A stretch of 64,000 nt of DNA from Rhizobium sp. L51/94 (GTDB lineage: Bacteria > Pseudomonadota > Alphaproteobacteria > Rhizobiales > Rhizobiaceae). A program made the translations under genes and the position numbers. The stretch's first letter is position 1. Each line of letters begins with the position of its first letter. Of this stretch, positions 8,610 to 18,007 are shown in pieces. The notes beneath the pieces were generated by a model. The model saw nothing but the letters and a program-made list of their open reading frames with translations, was not told where the DNA came from and made no database searches. The DNA lies in NCBI RefSeq assembly GCF_019355555.1, contig NZ_CP072141.1:3156001-3220000 (forward strand). The letters are read 5' to 3'.

Positions 8610-8960
8610 TCAGACTTTTTCGGTCTTTTTGACGGGCGCCTTCTTCTGGGGCTCGACCGGGGCATCGGGTGTCGGTGCCAGCAGCTTGCGCAGCGAGCTG
8701 ATCTTGTCTTCCACCAGTGGCCGGAAACGGGAGGCGCGATAAGGCATGTCGGCAGCGCCATAGCCTTCCGGACCGTCATCGTCCCCACGGAAGATCTCGG
8801 CTACCTTGATGCCGAGAAATTCGCCGTCGATGTAGTGCGAATACATGCCAACCCAGCGGATCGTATAGATCTCGTCCTTGCGGATCAGCTGGTCGATCGA
8901 CACGTTCTTGAACTTATCGTCGATACAGACGACTTTCTGGCCGACGTAAAAATCGTTCAT
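8610..8960 (-). CDS. Hypothetical protein (116 aa)
   Basis: Starts MNDFYVGQKVVCIDDKFKN with GAGGATGAG before the ATG at 8960; the 60-residue upstream extension lacks a ribosome binding site and reads like intergenic sequence. The N-terminal 80 residues look like a small SH3/KOW-like beta-barrel (VGQKVVCIDD, GEFLGIKVAEIFR). The tail is basic and proline-rich (PVEPQKKAPVKKTEKV). Cytoplasmic. Homologues of this kind occur in rhizobia, but I know of no function. Confidence 0.7.
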   Translation of the reverse strand: MNDFYVGQKVVCIDDKFKNVSIDQLIRKDEIYTIRWVGMYSHYIDGEFLGIKVAEIFRGDDDGPEGYGAADMPYRASRFRPLVEDKISSLRKLLAPTPDAPVEPQKKAPVKKTEKV

Positions 8961-9105
8961 CTCATCCTCATGCAAGAAAACTATCGTCGCCTTGTGCTGC
9001 CGGTGAAGAAAACCGCAGCTGCAAGTTGACAGCCTTATCGCATAATTTATGGCATTTTGCCGACCGGCGCAAACGTTGCGCTTAAAAATTGGCCTCTGTC
9101 GGCGA

Positions 9106-9267
9106 TCAGTGAATGCTGTCGGAGGGGACGTCCTCGCCAAGAATACGAAAGGCTTCGCTGAGAGCAGCGACCAGAATGTCCGTCAGTTTGTCTGCATCAT
9201 TGTCCATCAGGAAAAGAGCGACAGTGGAATCCTTGGGGTCGCGGTAAGTCTCTGTTTCGTTCGACAT
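9106..9267 (-). CDS. Very small hypothetical protein (53 aa)
   Basis: ATG at 9267 with AAGGA upstream. The product is acidic: it starts MSNETETYRDPKDSTVALFL, continues MDNDADKLTDILVAALSEAF and ends EDVPSDSIH. It has no signal or membrane segment. Short and unrecognised, but the ribosome binding site and helical composition make it plausible. Confidence 0.5.
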   Translation of the reverse strand: MSNETETYRDPKDSTVALFLMDNDADKLTDILVAALSEAFRILGEDVPSDSIH

Positions 9268-9379
9268 ATCATTGTCCTTTTTCCCGCCGCGTCACATCCC
9301 GGCGTCTTCGAAGAGTCATAGGCGGCATGGCTTGTGCAAAGCTTGTTAAGGTCTGGCGCGCGGCGACATCAGCGAGAGG

Positions 9380-9796
9380 TCAGTGGCGACTTCCCGTCCA
9401 GCCCGTCAGCACCGTGTCGTTGACGTCGAGGTCGATCCAGCAGTGATAGTCTTCGTCCCTCGAGCTTCCGGAAGCACTGACTTTCCGCTGGCAACGCGAG
9501 GCTCCGGGCCCTCCCTCGCTTCCGAAACGGCGCGTAATCAGCGTAACGCCAGCGGCGGACGTATCGCTGGTCTCGGCACCAAGGGTTTCGAGCGCGTCGT
9601 AGAAATACCTGGCGCCGTCGTCATCGCAGGCAATCTGCGCCACGGGCTTATCCTTGCCGAGAACCACGGGCCTGTTTTCTTCGGCAGCCTGCACGATGCA
9701 TGCCGTCAGCGCCTTGCCGATGCTGTGCGGCTGGGCAGAAGCCGTCATGGGAACGGCCACAAGCGCGCAGAACGCCAGGAAAAGCCGTCTTTCCAT
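9380..9796 (-). CDS. Secreted hypothetical protein (138 aa)
   Basis: Signal peptide MERRLFLAFCALVAVPMTAS with likely cleavage after ASA. The mature protein carries four cysteines (LTACIVQAAEENRP, IACDDDGARYF, SRCQRKVS, HCWIDLDV), consistent with two disulfides in the periplasm. Start ATG at 9796 has GGGAG upstream and begins exactly at the signal peptide. Family unknown. Confidence 0.65.
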   Translation of the reverse strand: MERRLFLAFCALVAVPMTASAQPHSIGKALTACIVQAAEENRPVVLGKDKPVAQIACDDDGARYFYDALETLGAETSDTSAAGVTLITRRFGSEGGPGASRCQRKVSASGSSRDEDYHCWIDLDVNDTVLTGWTGSRH

Positions 9797-10138
9797 TTCT
9801 TTTCTCCCATATTTCGGCCGCACGGATTGCCTATGCAGCGCGTCGTCATCGTACCGTCATATTAACCACCCGGTCCGGAATGGCGCAACGGTCAAGACGG
9901 CCGAACTGTTCCAAAAACGAACGCCGAGGTGCCGCTCTTGAGCCGCGACGGACAGAAATTTGCGGCAGAGGCTTCTAATATTCACCGCGTAAAGGGTTTA
10001 GTTACCAAGATTCTTCATTCTTTGAGACGAGCGGCGGGAAGCAGCGGAGACAAACATCGTCTAGCTGACCACCAGCATGGGCTCCGGCAATCCGGATCGC
10101 CTGGCCGCCCGAGTGTGTATCAGTGTGGAACGAGTATC
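9797..10138. other. Intergenic region (342 bp) with divergent promoters
   Basis: Lies between a minus-strand secreted protein and the plus-strand DUF2778 gene, so it must hold both promoters. An open frame continues upstream of the DUF2778 start from 9929, but it lacks a ribosome binding site and its translation looks non-coding. I see no repeat or RNA here. Confidence 0.4.
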
Positions 10139-11752
10139 ATGGCGTTTGCGATCGAGACGTTTAGGGACGTCAGTCCCAGGGCAGGAAAGGCCGGCAAGAA
10201 AGGCTCGTCCCGCGTCATGACGGTCGGCACCGTGATGATCGGCACCGGCGTGGTCGCCTTTTCCTGGGTAGTAGCCACCGCCTTCGCTCTCCAGAGCGTC
10301 GTCGGTCCCTACGCATCAGGATCTCCCATCCTGCAGAAAACCGGCCCATCGCTGGTGGCACGAGCAGCGTCGCAGCCTGTCGGCCATCCAAGCCTGCGGC
10401 TTGCGACCCTCGACCCCGCCGGCATCAACGCTCTCGCGCTCGCCAACGCCCATCGCTCGGCAATCGCTGCCGAAATGGCCGCCCTCGCCCCGAGCTACTC
10501 CGTCATTGCCAAGAGCGACCGCGTCGTACATGCACCGACCGAGATCGCCGATGCAGGCCAGTCTTCCCATGCGCTCGCAAAGTCGGGACGCCCGCTGCCT
10601 GCCGACGTCATGGCAGCCTTGAAAGTGGCGTTGGCCGCCGTGCCGGCCGGAACAGCCGATGCCGCCGCCGTCCGCACGGCAAGCGTCGATCTCGACCGCG
10701 CCGCAGCGACCAGCGAACGCGCATTGACAGCCTCGGCTCCTGCCCTCCCCGTGACCTCACGCGACGACAGGCTGGCGCTTGCCAGCGCCGCGCCGACAGG
10801 CCCTGGCTCGCAAATTCCGACACCTATGCCCAACCCGACGACGGCGGCGACAGCGTCAGCCGCAGACCGGCCTGTCCAGATGGCCATGATCGACCCGACG
10901 CCTGCTCCCGCGCGCGACGCGACGGCCCTCGTGCCAGCACAACGCCCGCAGGCCGCCGCAAAGCCTGCCCGTCCGGCAGCCGTCTCCACCCGTGAGATCG
11001 TGCCGCAGCAGCGCCCCGCTGAAAACGACGACGGTCTTCCGTCCAGCGCCGCTGCCATGGTCGAGCCCGATGCACGGCGCGCCAACGTCGCTGTAGAACA
11101 GACCTTCGGACTGGTCATGCCGACCGCTTCCGGCGATTCGTCTGGCACGTCTTCCGCTGATGACATGCTAATGTCGAGCATTCCGCTGCCAACCATGCGC
11201 CCGGCCCCTTCGCCGGATGCGGCAACGACGCCGGCCGCAAAGCTGACCCGCCCCTCCAAGGCGCTGCTCGCCTACGCCCGTCCTGACGATGCAGGGATGG
11301 ACAACGAGCCGGCCTTCAAGGCGCCGACCTCGCTGCCGAACGCCCGCACCCGCGTTGCGATCTACGATATCTCGGCGGCCCGCGTGTACCTGCCCAATGG
11401 AGAGCAGCTTGAGGCCCATTCCGGGCTTGGCCAGATGATCGACAACCCGCGCTACGTCAACCAGAAGAACCGTGGCCCGACGCCACCGCACACCTACGAC
11501 CTGACGATGCGCGAATCGCTGTTCCACGGCGTCGAGGCGATCCGCCTCAACCCCGTCGATCCGCGCGCCATCTACGGTCGCGACGGGCTGCTGGCCCACA
11601 CCTACATGCTCGGCCGTCGCGGCGATTCCAACGGCTGCGTCTCCTTCAAGGACTACCGCCGCTTCCTCGCAGCCTTCAAGCGCGGCGAAGTCAACCGTCT
11701 CCTCGTGGTTCCCCACCTCTCGGTCGCCCCCGGCCGTATCGCCTCGCGCTAA
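10139..11752 (+). CDS. Membrane-anchored DUF2778 (Tlde1-like L,D-transpeptidase) protein
   Basis: 537 residues. One transmembrane helix near residues 27-52 (VMTVGTVMIGTGVVAFSWVV), then about 350 residues of Ala/Pro-rich low-complexity linker, then a C-terminal catalytic domain of about 140 residues. That domain has the L,D-transpeptidase-like pattern: His about 487 in LAHTYMLGRRGD and Cys about 500 in SNGCVSF. DUF2778 is the domain of Salmonella Tlde1, a type VI effector with L,D-carboxypeptidase and transpeptidase activity on peptidoglycan. Here the domain is tethered to the inner membrane and there is no secretion locus beside it, so a housekeeping peptidoglycan role is likelier than a toxin role. 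Confidence 0.8.
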   Translation: MAFAIETFRDVSPRAGKAGKKGSSRVMTVGTVMIGTGVVAFSWVVATAFALQSVVGPYASGSPILQKTGPSLVARAASQPVGHPSLRLATLDPAGINALALANAHRSAIAAEMAALAPSYSVIAKSDRVVHAPTEIADAGQSSHALAKSGRPLPADVMAALKVALAAVPAGTADAAAVRTASVDLDRAAATSERALTASAPALPVTSRDDRLALASAAPTGPGSQIPTPMPNPTTAATASAADRPVQMAMIDPTPAPARDATALVPAQRPQAAAKPARPAAVSTREIVPQQRPAENDDGLPSSAAAMVEPDARRANVAVEQTFGLVMPTASGDSSGTSSADDMLMSSIPLPTMRPAPSPDAATTPAAKLTRPSKALLAYARPDDAGMDNEPAFKAPTSLPNARTRVAIYDISAARVYLPNGEQLEAHSGLGQMIDNPRYVNQKNRGPTPPHTYDLTMRESLFHGVEAIRLNPVDPRAIYGRDGLLAHTYMLGRRGDSNGCVSFKDYRRFLAAFKRGEVNRLLVVPHLSVAPGRIASR

Positions 11753-11920
11753 GCGCTCCGTCCCAGCCGATCCACGCGACGGCAGGGACGACTACGTTAA
11801 GACCCGCCGGCACTTCTTTCGCATTTAATTAAACATGTCCTGATATATCTGCGATGCGCCTGTATCGAAATCCAAGTACCTGCGTTTAGATCGAGACAGA
11901 GCAACGGACAGGAGCCAGGA

Positions 11921-12289
11921 ATGGCAAGCGACAAAATGACGGTTTTGGTCGTCGAGGACGAAGCGCTGATCCGCCTCGACATCGTTTGCGCACTCGAGGA
12001 TGCTGGTTTCGAGGTTCTCGAAGCCCCGAATGTCGCAAATGCCGTGGCTGTCTTGACGGCACATCCCGAAATCTGCGCTGTTTTTACGGATGTCGATATG
12101 CCGGGATCGATGGATGGACTGAAGCTTGCAGCCGTGGTGTCGATGCAATGGCCGGACACCAAGATCATCGTCACCTCCGGTCGCTGCAACGTCCAGCCAT
12201 CCGACCTGCCCGCGGCCAGCCGTTTCGTCGGCAAGCCCTACCATCCGGAAACGATCATCAACAATCTCAGCCAGATGCTGGCCGCTTAG
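11921..12289 (+). CDS. Single-domain response regulator receiver
   Basis: 122 residues, a CheY-like receiver with no output domain. Seen: acidic pocket VVEDEALIRLD, phospho-acceptor aspartate in FTDVDMPGSMDG, switch residue in IIVTSGR and conserved Lys in FVGKPYHPE. It probably relays phosphate or interacts with a partner protein. No histidine kinase adjoins it. The neighbouring genes are chemoreceptors on the opposite strand, but the sequence resembles PAS-kinase-associated rhizobial receivers more than CheY, so a chemotaxis role is uncertain. Confidence 0.88.
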   Translation: MASDKMTVLVVEDEALIRLDIVCALEDAGFEVLEAPNVANAVAVLTAHPEICAVFTDVDMPGSMDGLKLAAVVSMQWPDTKIIVTSGRCNVQPSDLPAASRFVGKPYHPETIINNLSQMLAA

Positions 12290-12476
12290 CAAGCACGCAC
12301 CAGCGCACTGTTGGAAAGTCGAACCGACTTAATGTTGGGGCGCACACTCGCGCAGTTTGCTGCCGGGGCCTAACACACTCACATCGTGATTTGTGCCATC
12401 CTGTACGGGAGAACAGCGACCTGCGCGCGGAGGTCTTATCCACGCGCAGGCGATTGAACCCTCGTACTGTGCTTCC

Positions 12477-14327
12477 TCAGGCGCGCCGCAGCTGGCGCCT
12501 GGCGACAGGGGCAAGGTCATCCATCTCGGCATCCGCGTGGCGGAGGGTGGATGTGCGGCTGAGCTTGAAGCGGCCGACGAGTTCCGTCAGCACGCTTGAT
12601 CCGGAGAAAAGTTCGTTGCTGAGAGCTGTCGTCTCTTCGGCCATGGCGGCGTTTCTCTGTGTCATCTGGTCCAGCGCGTTGACGGCCGAACTGATTTCCT
12701 GGAGGCCCGTCGCCTGCTCGACGCTGGAGGTGGCGATGGCTTCCACCTTGGCGTCAATCTCGGAGACAAAGCCTTCGATCTTGCGCAGGGCGATGCCGGT
12801 CTCTCCCACCAGACGGACGCCGGTCGAGACCTCGTTGGACGAGTTGACGATGAGCGCCTTGATCTCTTTTGCAGCCTTGGCCGAGCGCTGCGCCAATTCG
12901 CGCACCTCATGGGCAACGACAGCGAAGCCCTTGCCCTGATCTCCCGCCCGCGCCGCCTCTACGCCCGCGTTCAAAGCCAGCAGGTTCGTCTGGAAAGCGA
13001 TTTCGTCGATGACGCCGATGATCTGCGTAATTTCTCCCGACGCCGCCTGGATGCGGTTCATGGCAGCAACCGATTCCTGCACGGTCATGATCGAGGCATG
13101 CGCGCACTGCTTGGCATCGGCAACGAGGTGACGCGTCTCGAGGCTCCGCTCCGACGAGGACCGTACGGTAGCGGTTACTTCTTCCAATGCTGCGGAGGTC
13201 TCTTCCAGCGCCGAAGCCTGCTCTTCGGTACGCTTGGAAAGGCTGTGCGCAGCCTCCTGCATCTCGGTTCCGTTGCCGTGCACCAGCCGGGTCTTCTGCA
13301 ATACTTCTTCCAGCGTCGTCTGGAAGTTTGCCAGCGAATTGTTGAAGTCGGCACGCAGGGGTTCGAACTGCTCGCTGAAGCTTGAATCGATCGTCGTCTG
13401 CATGTTGCATTGGGCAAGCCGGCCAAGCCCGGCGCCAAGGGCGTCGATCACCATCTTGACTTGCCTGGATTCTTCCAGCCGCTCGGCCTCGCGACCGCGC
13501 CGCTCGGTTTCGGTCTGGGCTCTCGAGGCCTCCGCCTGATCGTGCAGGCTTCGATTTTCGAGGCCCGCCGTCCGGAAGACATTGAGCGCCGCAGACATCG
13601 CGCCGATCTCGTCGGTCCGGTCGGCGTAAGGGGCAGCCTCGTCGAGATTGCCGCCCGCCATCCTCGACATGGCTGTCGTCATTTTCGTGATCGGCCGGAT
13701 CGCTCTCTGCCGGATGGTGACGAGGCCAGCCAGGAACACCACGACCGACAGGCCACCTGCACCGAGCGCCAGCGACATCAGGCTGGACGACATGCGGGCG
13801 GTTTCCGCCTCCTGCGCTGCCGACAGCGCGTCCGACATCTTCACCAGCTTGAGGACTGCCGCCTCATGTGCGTGGAACGTGTCTTTCAGCTCCATCAGAG
13901 CCGCATGCCTGTCAACCGAGCTGTCGGTAGACAGAAAGCGCTCGTCCATGACCTTCCAGAATACGTCTCCCTTGGCGAGAACATCGTTCTCCAGCTCGTT
14001 CTTGATTCCATCAGGGAGCCCGGACGCACGCCAGTAGGCACGACGCTCGTCGTAATCCTTCCTCAGCGACCGTATCTTTCCGGCATTGACCGCATAGAGA
14101 TCGGGGTTGCTGCCGATCTCGTTTGCCAGCATGTAAGATTCTATCAGGTAAAGAGGCGGCGGCAGGATGTCGGCAACCAGATCCTTGCCCTCGACGATCG
14201 ACTTGTAGATCGGTCCGTTCACCTTGAGCTTCTCGATCGCATAGGTCTGAAGACCGATGGACACGAGCAGGCCGGCGCCGACGACCAGCCCGAACAGCAG
14301 CAAGGTGCGGGATAGATTGATTTTCAT
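12477..14327 (-). CDS. Methyl-accepting chemotaxis protein
   Basis: 616 residues. Membrane helices near 9-31 and 183-205 frame a periplasmic domain of about 150 residues (KDLVADILPPPLYLIESYML). A HAMP domain follows at about 206-258, a second HAMP-like segment near 300-350 (GLGRLAQCNMQTTIDSSFSE), then the signalling hairpin with the conserved tip [20 protein letters not shown]. The C-terminus (VARRQLRRA) has no CheR/CheB pentapeptide. It lies head-to-tail after another chemoreceptor on the same strand, with a 341-bp gap between them. Ligand unknown. Confidence 0.93.
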   Translation of the reverse strand: MKINLSRTLLLFGLVVGAGLLVSIGLQTYAIEKLKVNGPIYKSIVEGKDLVADILPPPLYLIESYMLANEIGSNPDLYAVNAGKIRSLRKDYDERRAYWRASGLPDGIKNELENDVLAKGDVFWKVMDERFLSTDSSVDRHAALMELKDTFHAHEAAVLKLVKMSDALSAAQEAETARMSSSLMSLALGAGGLSVVVFLAGLVTIRQRAIRPITKMTTAMSRMAGGNLDEAAPYADRTDEIGAMSAALNVFRTAGLENRSLHDQAEASRAQTETERRGREAERLEESRQVKMVIDALGAGLGRLAQCNMQTTIDSSFSEQFEPLRADFNNSLANFQTTLEEVLQKTRLVHGNGTEMQEAAHSLSKRTEEQASALEETSAALEEVTATVRSSSERSLETRHLVADAKQCAHASIMTVQESVAAMNRIQAASGEITQIIGVIDEIAFQTNLLALNAGVEAARAGDQGKGFAVVAHEVRELAQRSAKAAKEIKALIVNSSNEVSTGVRLVGETGIALRKIEGFVSEIDAKVEAIATSSVEQATGLQEISSAVNALDQMTQRNAAMAEETTALSNELFSGSSVLTELVGRFKLSRTSTLRHADAEMDDLAPVARRQLRRA

Positions 14328-14602
14328 TTAGGGAGTCCTCATTTAATCGAAGACTGGCATTCAAATCTCAATAAATTATGCACTTAGCGGCGTCCCTGGC
14401 CCCGGATCCTTAACGATTCCAGTAAATTCGCCGGCCGACGGACGGCAATGCAGCCACGCATTGAGGATCGTCCGAAAGGACTGCACGCTCCGATATGTGA
14501 GCGTCAATACGCTGTAAACACGTGCATTTTAGCAAGAGGCAATCTTCGCGAGCGCGCCGGCCTTGATCACAGAAAGAACAACTCCGAGGCTAAAAGGGTG
14601 CT
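14328..14602. other. Intergenic region between two chemoreceptor genes
   Basis: Holds the promoter of the chemoreceptor at 12477-14327 and the space after the hairpin at 14603-14634. A 74-codon open frame on the plus strand (14448-14672) has no ribosome binding site and runs through the hairpin; I do not regard it as a gene. Confidence 0.4.
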
Positions 14603-14634
14603 GGACGGTGGAGCAGATCGCTGCTCCACCGTCC
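14603..14634. terminator. Long hairpin after the second chemoreceptor gene
   Basis: GGACGGTGGAGCAG and CTGCTCCACCGTCC form a perfect 14-bp stem around ATCG, 35 bp beyond the stop of the minus-strand gene at 14669-16597. On the minus strand it is followed by AGCACCCTTTTAG, a short T-stretch, so it probably acts as its terminator. Confidence 0.65.
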
Positions 14635-14668
14635 GGTTCCGAAATCCCTTCATAAAAATGCGATGCGC

Positions 14669-16597
14669 TTAGAACTCTTCCCAGCTAGCGCCTGAACTGC
14701 CGCCGCCTGCTGCCATCTTGCGTGGTGCGGAGAACTGCGCCGCCGGGCGGGACTGACGCGCCGGAGCAGCCATGGCCTGCGCCGTCTGCCTGAGCGCCGA
14801 TGACTGCGTGTTCCTGACCCCTTCGAGCTTGAACTGGCTGACGAGTTCGAGAAGCGTATTGGCCTCGTTGGCGAGCGTATTCGACGCGGCGGTCGACTGC
14901 TCCACCATCGCGGCATTCTGCTGTGTCGTCTGGTCCATCGAGTTCACGGCCTGATTGACTTCATGGAGCCCGGTGGCCTGCTCCTTTGCAGACGTGGCGA
15001 TCGAGTCCATGTGGCCGTTAATCTCGACGATGAACTGCCCGATGGTCTTCAGGGCATCGCCGGCATCGCGCACCAGCTTCACGCCGTTTGCGACTTCGGA
15101 CGAAGAGCTGTGGATGAGACCCTTGATTTCCTTGGCTGCCTGCGCCGAACGCTGGGCAAGCTCGCGAACCTCCTGCGCTACGACGGCGAACCCCTTGCCT
15201 GCCTCGCCGGCACGGGCTGCCTCGACGCCGGCATTCAATGCCAGCAGGTTGGTCTGGAAGGCGATTTCGTCGATGACGCCGATGATGTTGGAAATCTGCT
15301 GCGACGAGGTCTCGATCTTCTCCATTGCCTCTTCGGCCCGCGAAACGACTTCAGCAGACTTTCCAGCGGACTCGTTGGCGCGAGATGCCACGTCGCGTGC
15401 ATCTTCGGTGCGCTTGGCGGAGTTAGCCACGTTGACGGTGATTTCCTCGACGGCCGCAGCGGTCTCCTCGATCGCGGCAGCCTGTTGCTCCGTCCGCTTC
15501 GACAGATCGTTGGCGCCGGCTGCAATCTCGCGAGTGCCGTTGCCCATGCTGGATACGCTGGTGGTGATCGACGACAGGGCGCCGCCGAGCTGCTCGACCG
15601 ACCGGTTGAAGTCGTGGCGCAAGGCATCGAAATCCGGAGAAAATGCTTCCGTCAGCTGGAAGGACAGGTCACCTGCTGCGAGGCGCTTCAGACCATCGGC
15701 AAGACCCGAGGTTGCGATGCGCAGACGTTCGGCCGCTTCTTCTTCAGCCCGGCGCTGACCCTCGATCCGGTCGATTTCAGCTTGCCGCCTGTTGTCTTCC
15801 GCCTCGCGTTCCAGGCGATTGTTGGAAATCGCTGCCTGACGGAAGATTTCGACCGCGCCGGCCATCTGGCCGATTTCATCGGCCCGGCGGGCAAAGGGAA
15901 TTTCCGAATCCGTGTCGCCTTCCGAAAGCTTGCGCATCGAGGTGTTGATGCCGGCAAGCGGACGCGAGACGTTCATTATGGCAAAGAGCGCGGAGGCAAT
16001 ACCAAGAAGGAGAGCAAGCCCGAGGCACGCGTATGTGACATCCGACGCAAAGGAGATGGTGTGCAACGTAGCGGCGCCTTCGTCCTTGGTGTTCATGGCG
16101 ATGTCATCGACAGCTGCCTGAACGGCGTCGCCGGCCGAACTGTAGTCGGTGAGTGCCTTGCCGTAGAACAGCGCTCTCGCCTCATCCGCTTTGGCATTCT
16201 TTGCGAGATTGCCCACTTCACCCCAAGACTGCAGGCCTGCGCTCCAGTTGCGCTTCAGCGTGGCAAACAGCTCGATGTCTTCCTTGTCTACCAGAAGCGG
16301 CTCATAGGTGCGGATGTCATTCTCGACCTTATCGATTGCAGTCTTCAGTATATCTGAGAACTTCTGGCGCTGCTCCGCTGGAGCGTTCAGTACGGCGCTT
16401 TGATAAATGCGAACATCGCCGATGTCAGCATTCATCTGCCCAAGAAGAATGAAACCCGGAATGCGCTTTTCAATAATGACATGGTTTTTCGTTTGAATAG
16501 AATCGAGAGAATAAACCGCAAAAAAACCTAATCCGGCGGTCATGGCCACAGACACCGAAAATATGCCTAAAAGCTTCGTTGCGACAGAAAGATTCAT
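14669..16597 (-). CDS. Methyl-accepting chemotaxis protein with C-terminal SWEEF pentapeptide
   Basis: 642 residues. First helix near 8-29 ([20 protein letters not shown]), a four-helix-bundle type sensory domain to about 187, second helix near 188-210 ([20 protein letters not shown]), HAMP, coiled coil, and the signalling tip [21 protein letters not shown] flexible Ala/Gln/Pro-rich tail of about 40 residues ends in SWEEF. Receptors ending in an xWxxF pentapeptide tether the methyltransferase CheR and/or the methylesterase CheB, so this receptor probably assists adaptation of others, including its tandem neighbour. Ligand unknown. Confidence 0.93.
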   Translation of the reverse strand: MNLSVATKLLGIFSVSVAMTAGLGFFAVYSLDSIQTKNHVIIEKRIPGFILLGQMNADIGDVRIYQSAVLNAPAEQRQKFSDILKTAIDKVENDIRTYEPLLVDKEDIELFATLKRNWSAGLQSWGEVGNLAKNAKADEARALFYGKALTDYSSAGDAVQAAVDDIAMNTKDEGAATLHTISFASDVTYACLGLALLLGIASALFAIMNVSRPLAGINTSMRKLSEGDTDSEIPFARRADEIGQMAGAVEIFRQAAISNNRLEREAEDNRRQAEIDRIEGQRRAEEEAAERLRIATSGLADGLKRLAAGDLSFQLTEAFSPDFDALRHDFNRSVEQLGGALSSITTSVSSMGNGTREIAAGANDLSKRTEQQAAAIEETAAAVEEITVNVANSAKRTEDARDVASRANESAGKSAEVVSRAEEAMEKIETSSQQISNIIGVIDEIAFQTNLLALNAGVEAARAGEAGKGFAVVAQEVRELAQRSAQAAKEIKGLIHSSSSEVANGVKLVRDAGDALKTIGQFIVEINGHMDSIATSAKEQATGLHEVNQAVNSMDQTTQQNAAMVEQSTAASNTLANEANTLLELVSQFKLEGVRNTQSSALRQTAQAMAAPARQSRPAAQFSAPRKMAAGGGSSGASWEEF

Positions 16598-16794
16598 ACT
16601 CTTGACCCCGATTCGCTGATGCTGGAAATACCAACCGTCAAGAAAATATCGGACAATCGTTAATTATAATATAAACTACTTGTAAAGTATAAAGACGTTT
16701 CTGCAACGCATCGCGCATAGACCATTCGATACTGCATCTATGCTGCTTGGGGCACAGGCGTTGATCGGGGCCGGTTGCCGGCCCCGGTTCCGGC

Positions 16795-17901
16795 TCAGGC
16801 GGGCCTCACCCAGGAACGCACGGTCGTGCCGCCGAAAATCACCTCTTTCGGCAGATCGAAGATGAAATACGGGTTGAACGCCGGCGTCGCACCGATCGCA
16901 TCGAGGCGATGAAGGTGATCGCCCGTCAGTACGATCTCGAGCGAGGCTATGTTCTCGGCGAGTTGCCCGGTGCGGCTCGCCCCGACAAGTACGGAGCCAA
17001 CGCCCGGACGCTGCATGAGCCAGGCGAGAGCGACCGCCGCCATCGGCCGGCCCAGTTCGGCCGCAACCTCCCTCAGCACATCGACCACCGCGAAGTTCTG
17101 CTCGGTAAACAGGAGCCCCCCGAACGGATTGTCACCGTTGAGGCGGCCATCGCTTTCGCCCTCGCCGCCATCGCCGGCGGTGTCCGGAATTGCCCCGGCC
17201 GGCCCGGCACGGCTCAGCATGTCGCGGCCGTATTTGCCGGTCAGCAGACCCGCGGCAAGCGGGCTCCACGGCACGAGGTCCATTCCGAGTTCGGCAGCAG
17301 CGGGAAGAATGTCGAGTTCGACGCCACGATCAACGAGCGAATAGGCATATTGCAGGCCGATTGGCGCCGGCAGGCCATGCGCAGCGGCCAACGTCGCGAG
17401 CTTGGCGACATACCAGGCCGGCGTGTTCGAGAAACCGTAGTGCAGGATCTTTCCGCTTCGGACCGCATCTGTCAGCGACTGCAGCACCTCTTCTGCCGGG
17501 GTCGTGCGATCCCAGACATGGATCCAGTACATATCGATATAGTCGGTCTGCAGCCGTCTCAGCGATCCCTCGATGCCGAGCCGGATGTTCTTGGCACCAT
17601 TGCCGCCATGGAGCGGCGTGCCCTGGCTCCGGGAAAAGCCCGACTTCGTTGCGATCACCACCCGGTCGCGCAATCCCGCCTCCGCGATGAAGTCCCTCAG
17701 CATCTCCTCGCTACGCCCGCCGGAATAGACATCCGCCGTATCGAAGAAGTTGCCGCCGGCAGCGATGTAGGTATCGAAAAGCTCGCGCGATGCCTTGCTG
17801 CCCGAACCCCAGCGCCCGGCGCCGAATGTCATGGTGCCGAGCGCAAGCGGGCTGACGATGAGGCCCGAACGTCCGAGCGTGCGATAGCTGGTGAGATCCA
17901 T
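16795..17901 (-). CDS. Aldo/keto reductase
   Basis: 368 residues beginning MDLTSYRTLGRSGLIVSPLA at an ATG with GGAAGGA upstream. A TIM-barrel NAD(P)H oxidoreductase with the catalytic tetrad visible: Asp and Tyr in FFDTADVYSGG, Lys in VVIATKSGF and His in MYWIHVWDR. Cofactor-binding residues appear in VLVGASRTGQLAENI. It is transcribed divergently from a LysR-type regulator 106 bp away that probably controls it. A GC-rich hairpin (16767-16785) follows the gene. Substrate unknown. Confidence 0.9.
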   Translation of the reverse strand: MDLTSYRTLGRSGLIVSPLALGTMTFGAGRWGSGSKASRELFDTYIAAGGNFFDTADVYSGGRSEEMLRDFIAEAGLRDRVVIATKSGFSRSQGTPLHGGNGAKNIRLGIEGSLRRLQTDYIDMYWIHVWDRTTPAEEVLQSLTDAVRSGKILHYGFSNTPAWYVAKLATLAAAHGLPAPIGLQYAYSLVDRGVELDILPAAAELGMDLVPWSPLAAGLLTGKYGRDMLSRAGPAGAIPDTAGDGGEGESDGRLNGDNPFGGLLFTEQNFAVVDVLREVAAELGRPMAAVALAWLMQRPGVGSVLVGASRTGQLAENIASLEIVLTGDHLHRLDAIGATPAFNPYFIFDLPKEVIFGGTTVRSWVRPA

Positions 17902-18007
17902 GCGAATATCCTTCCGGTTTCGATGTGTTGCTGCGCTCATCCTACAGCACGCCGGAAACCTCGATTATCCATTGCATGGCGCATGAACTTATGAGCACAC
18001 TGCATCA

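Noticed and set aside
9929-10138. N-terminal extension of the DUF2778 protein
   Set aside because: No ribosome binding site at 9929 and the 70 extra residues lack protein-like pattern; the membrane anchor begins properly after ATG 10139.
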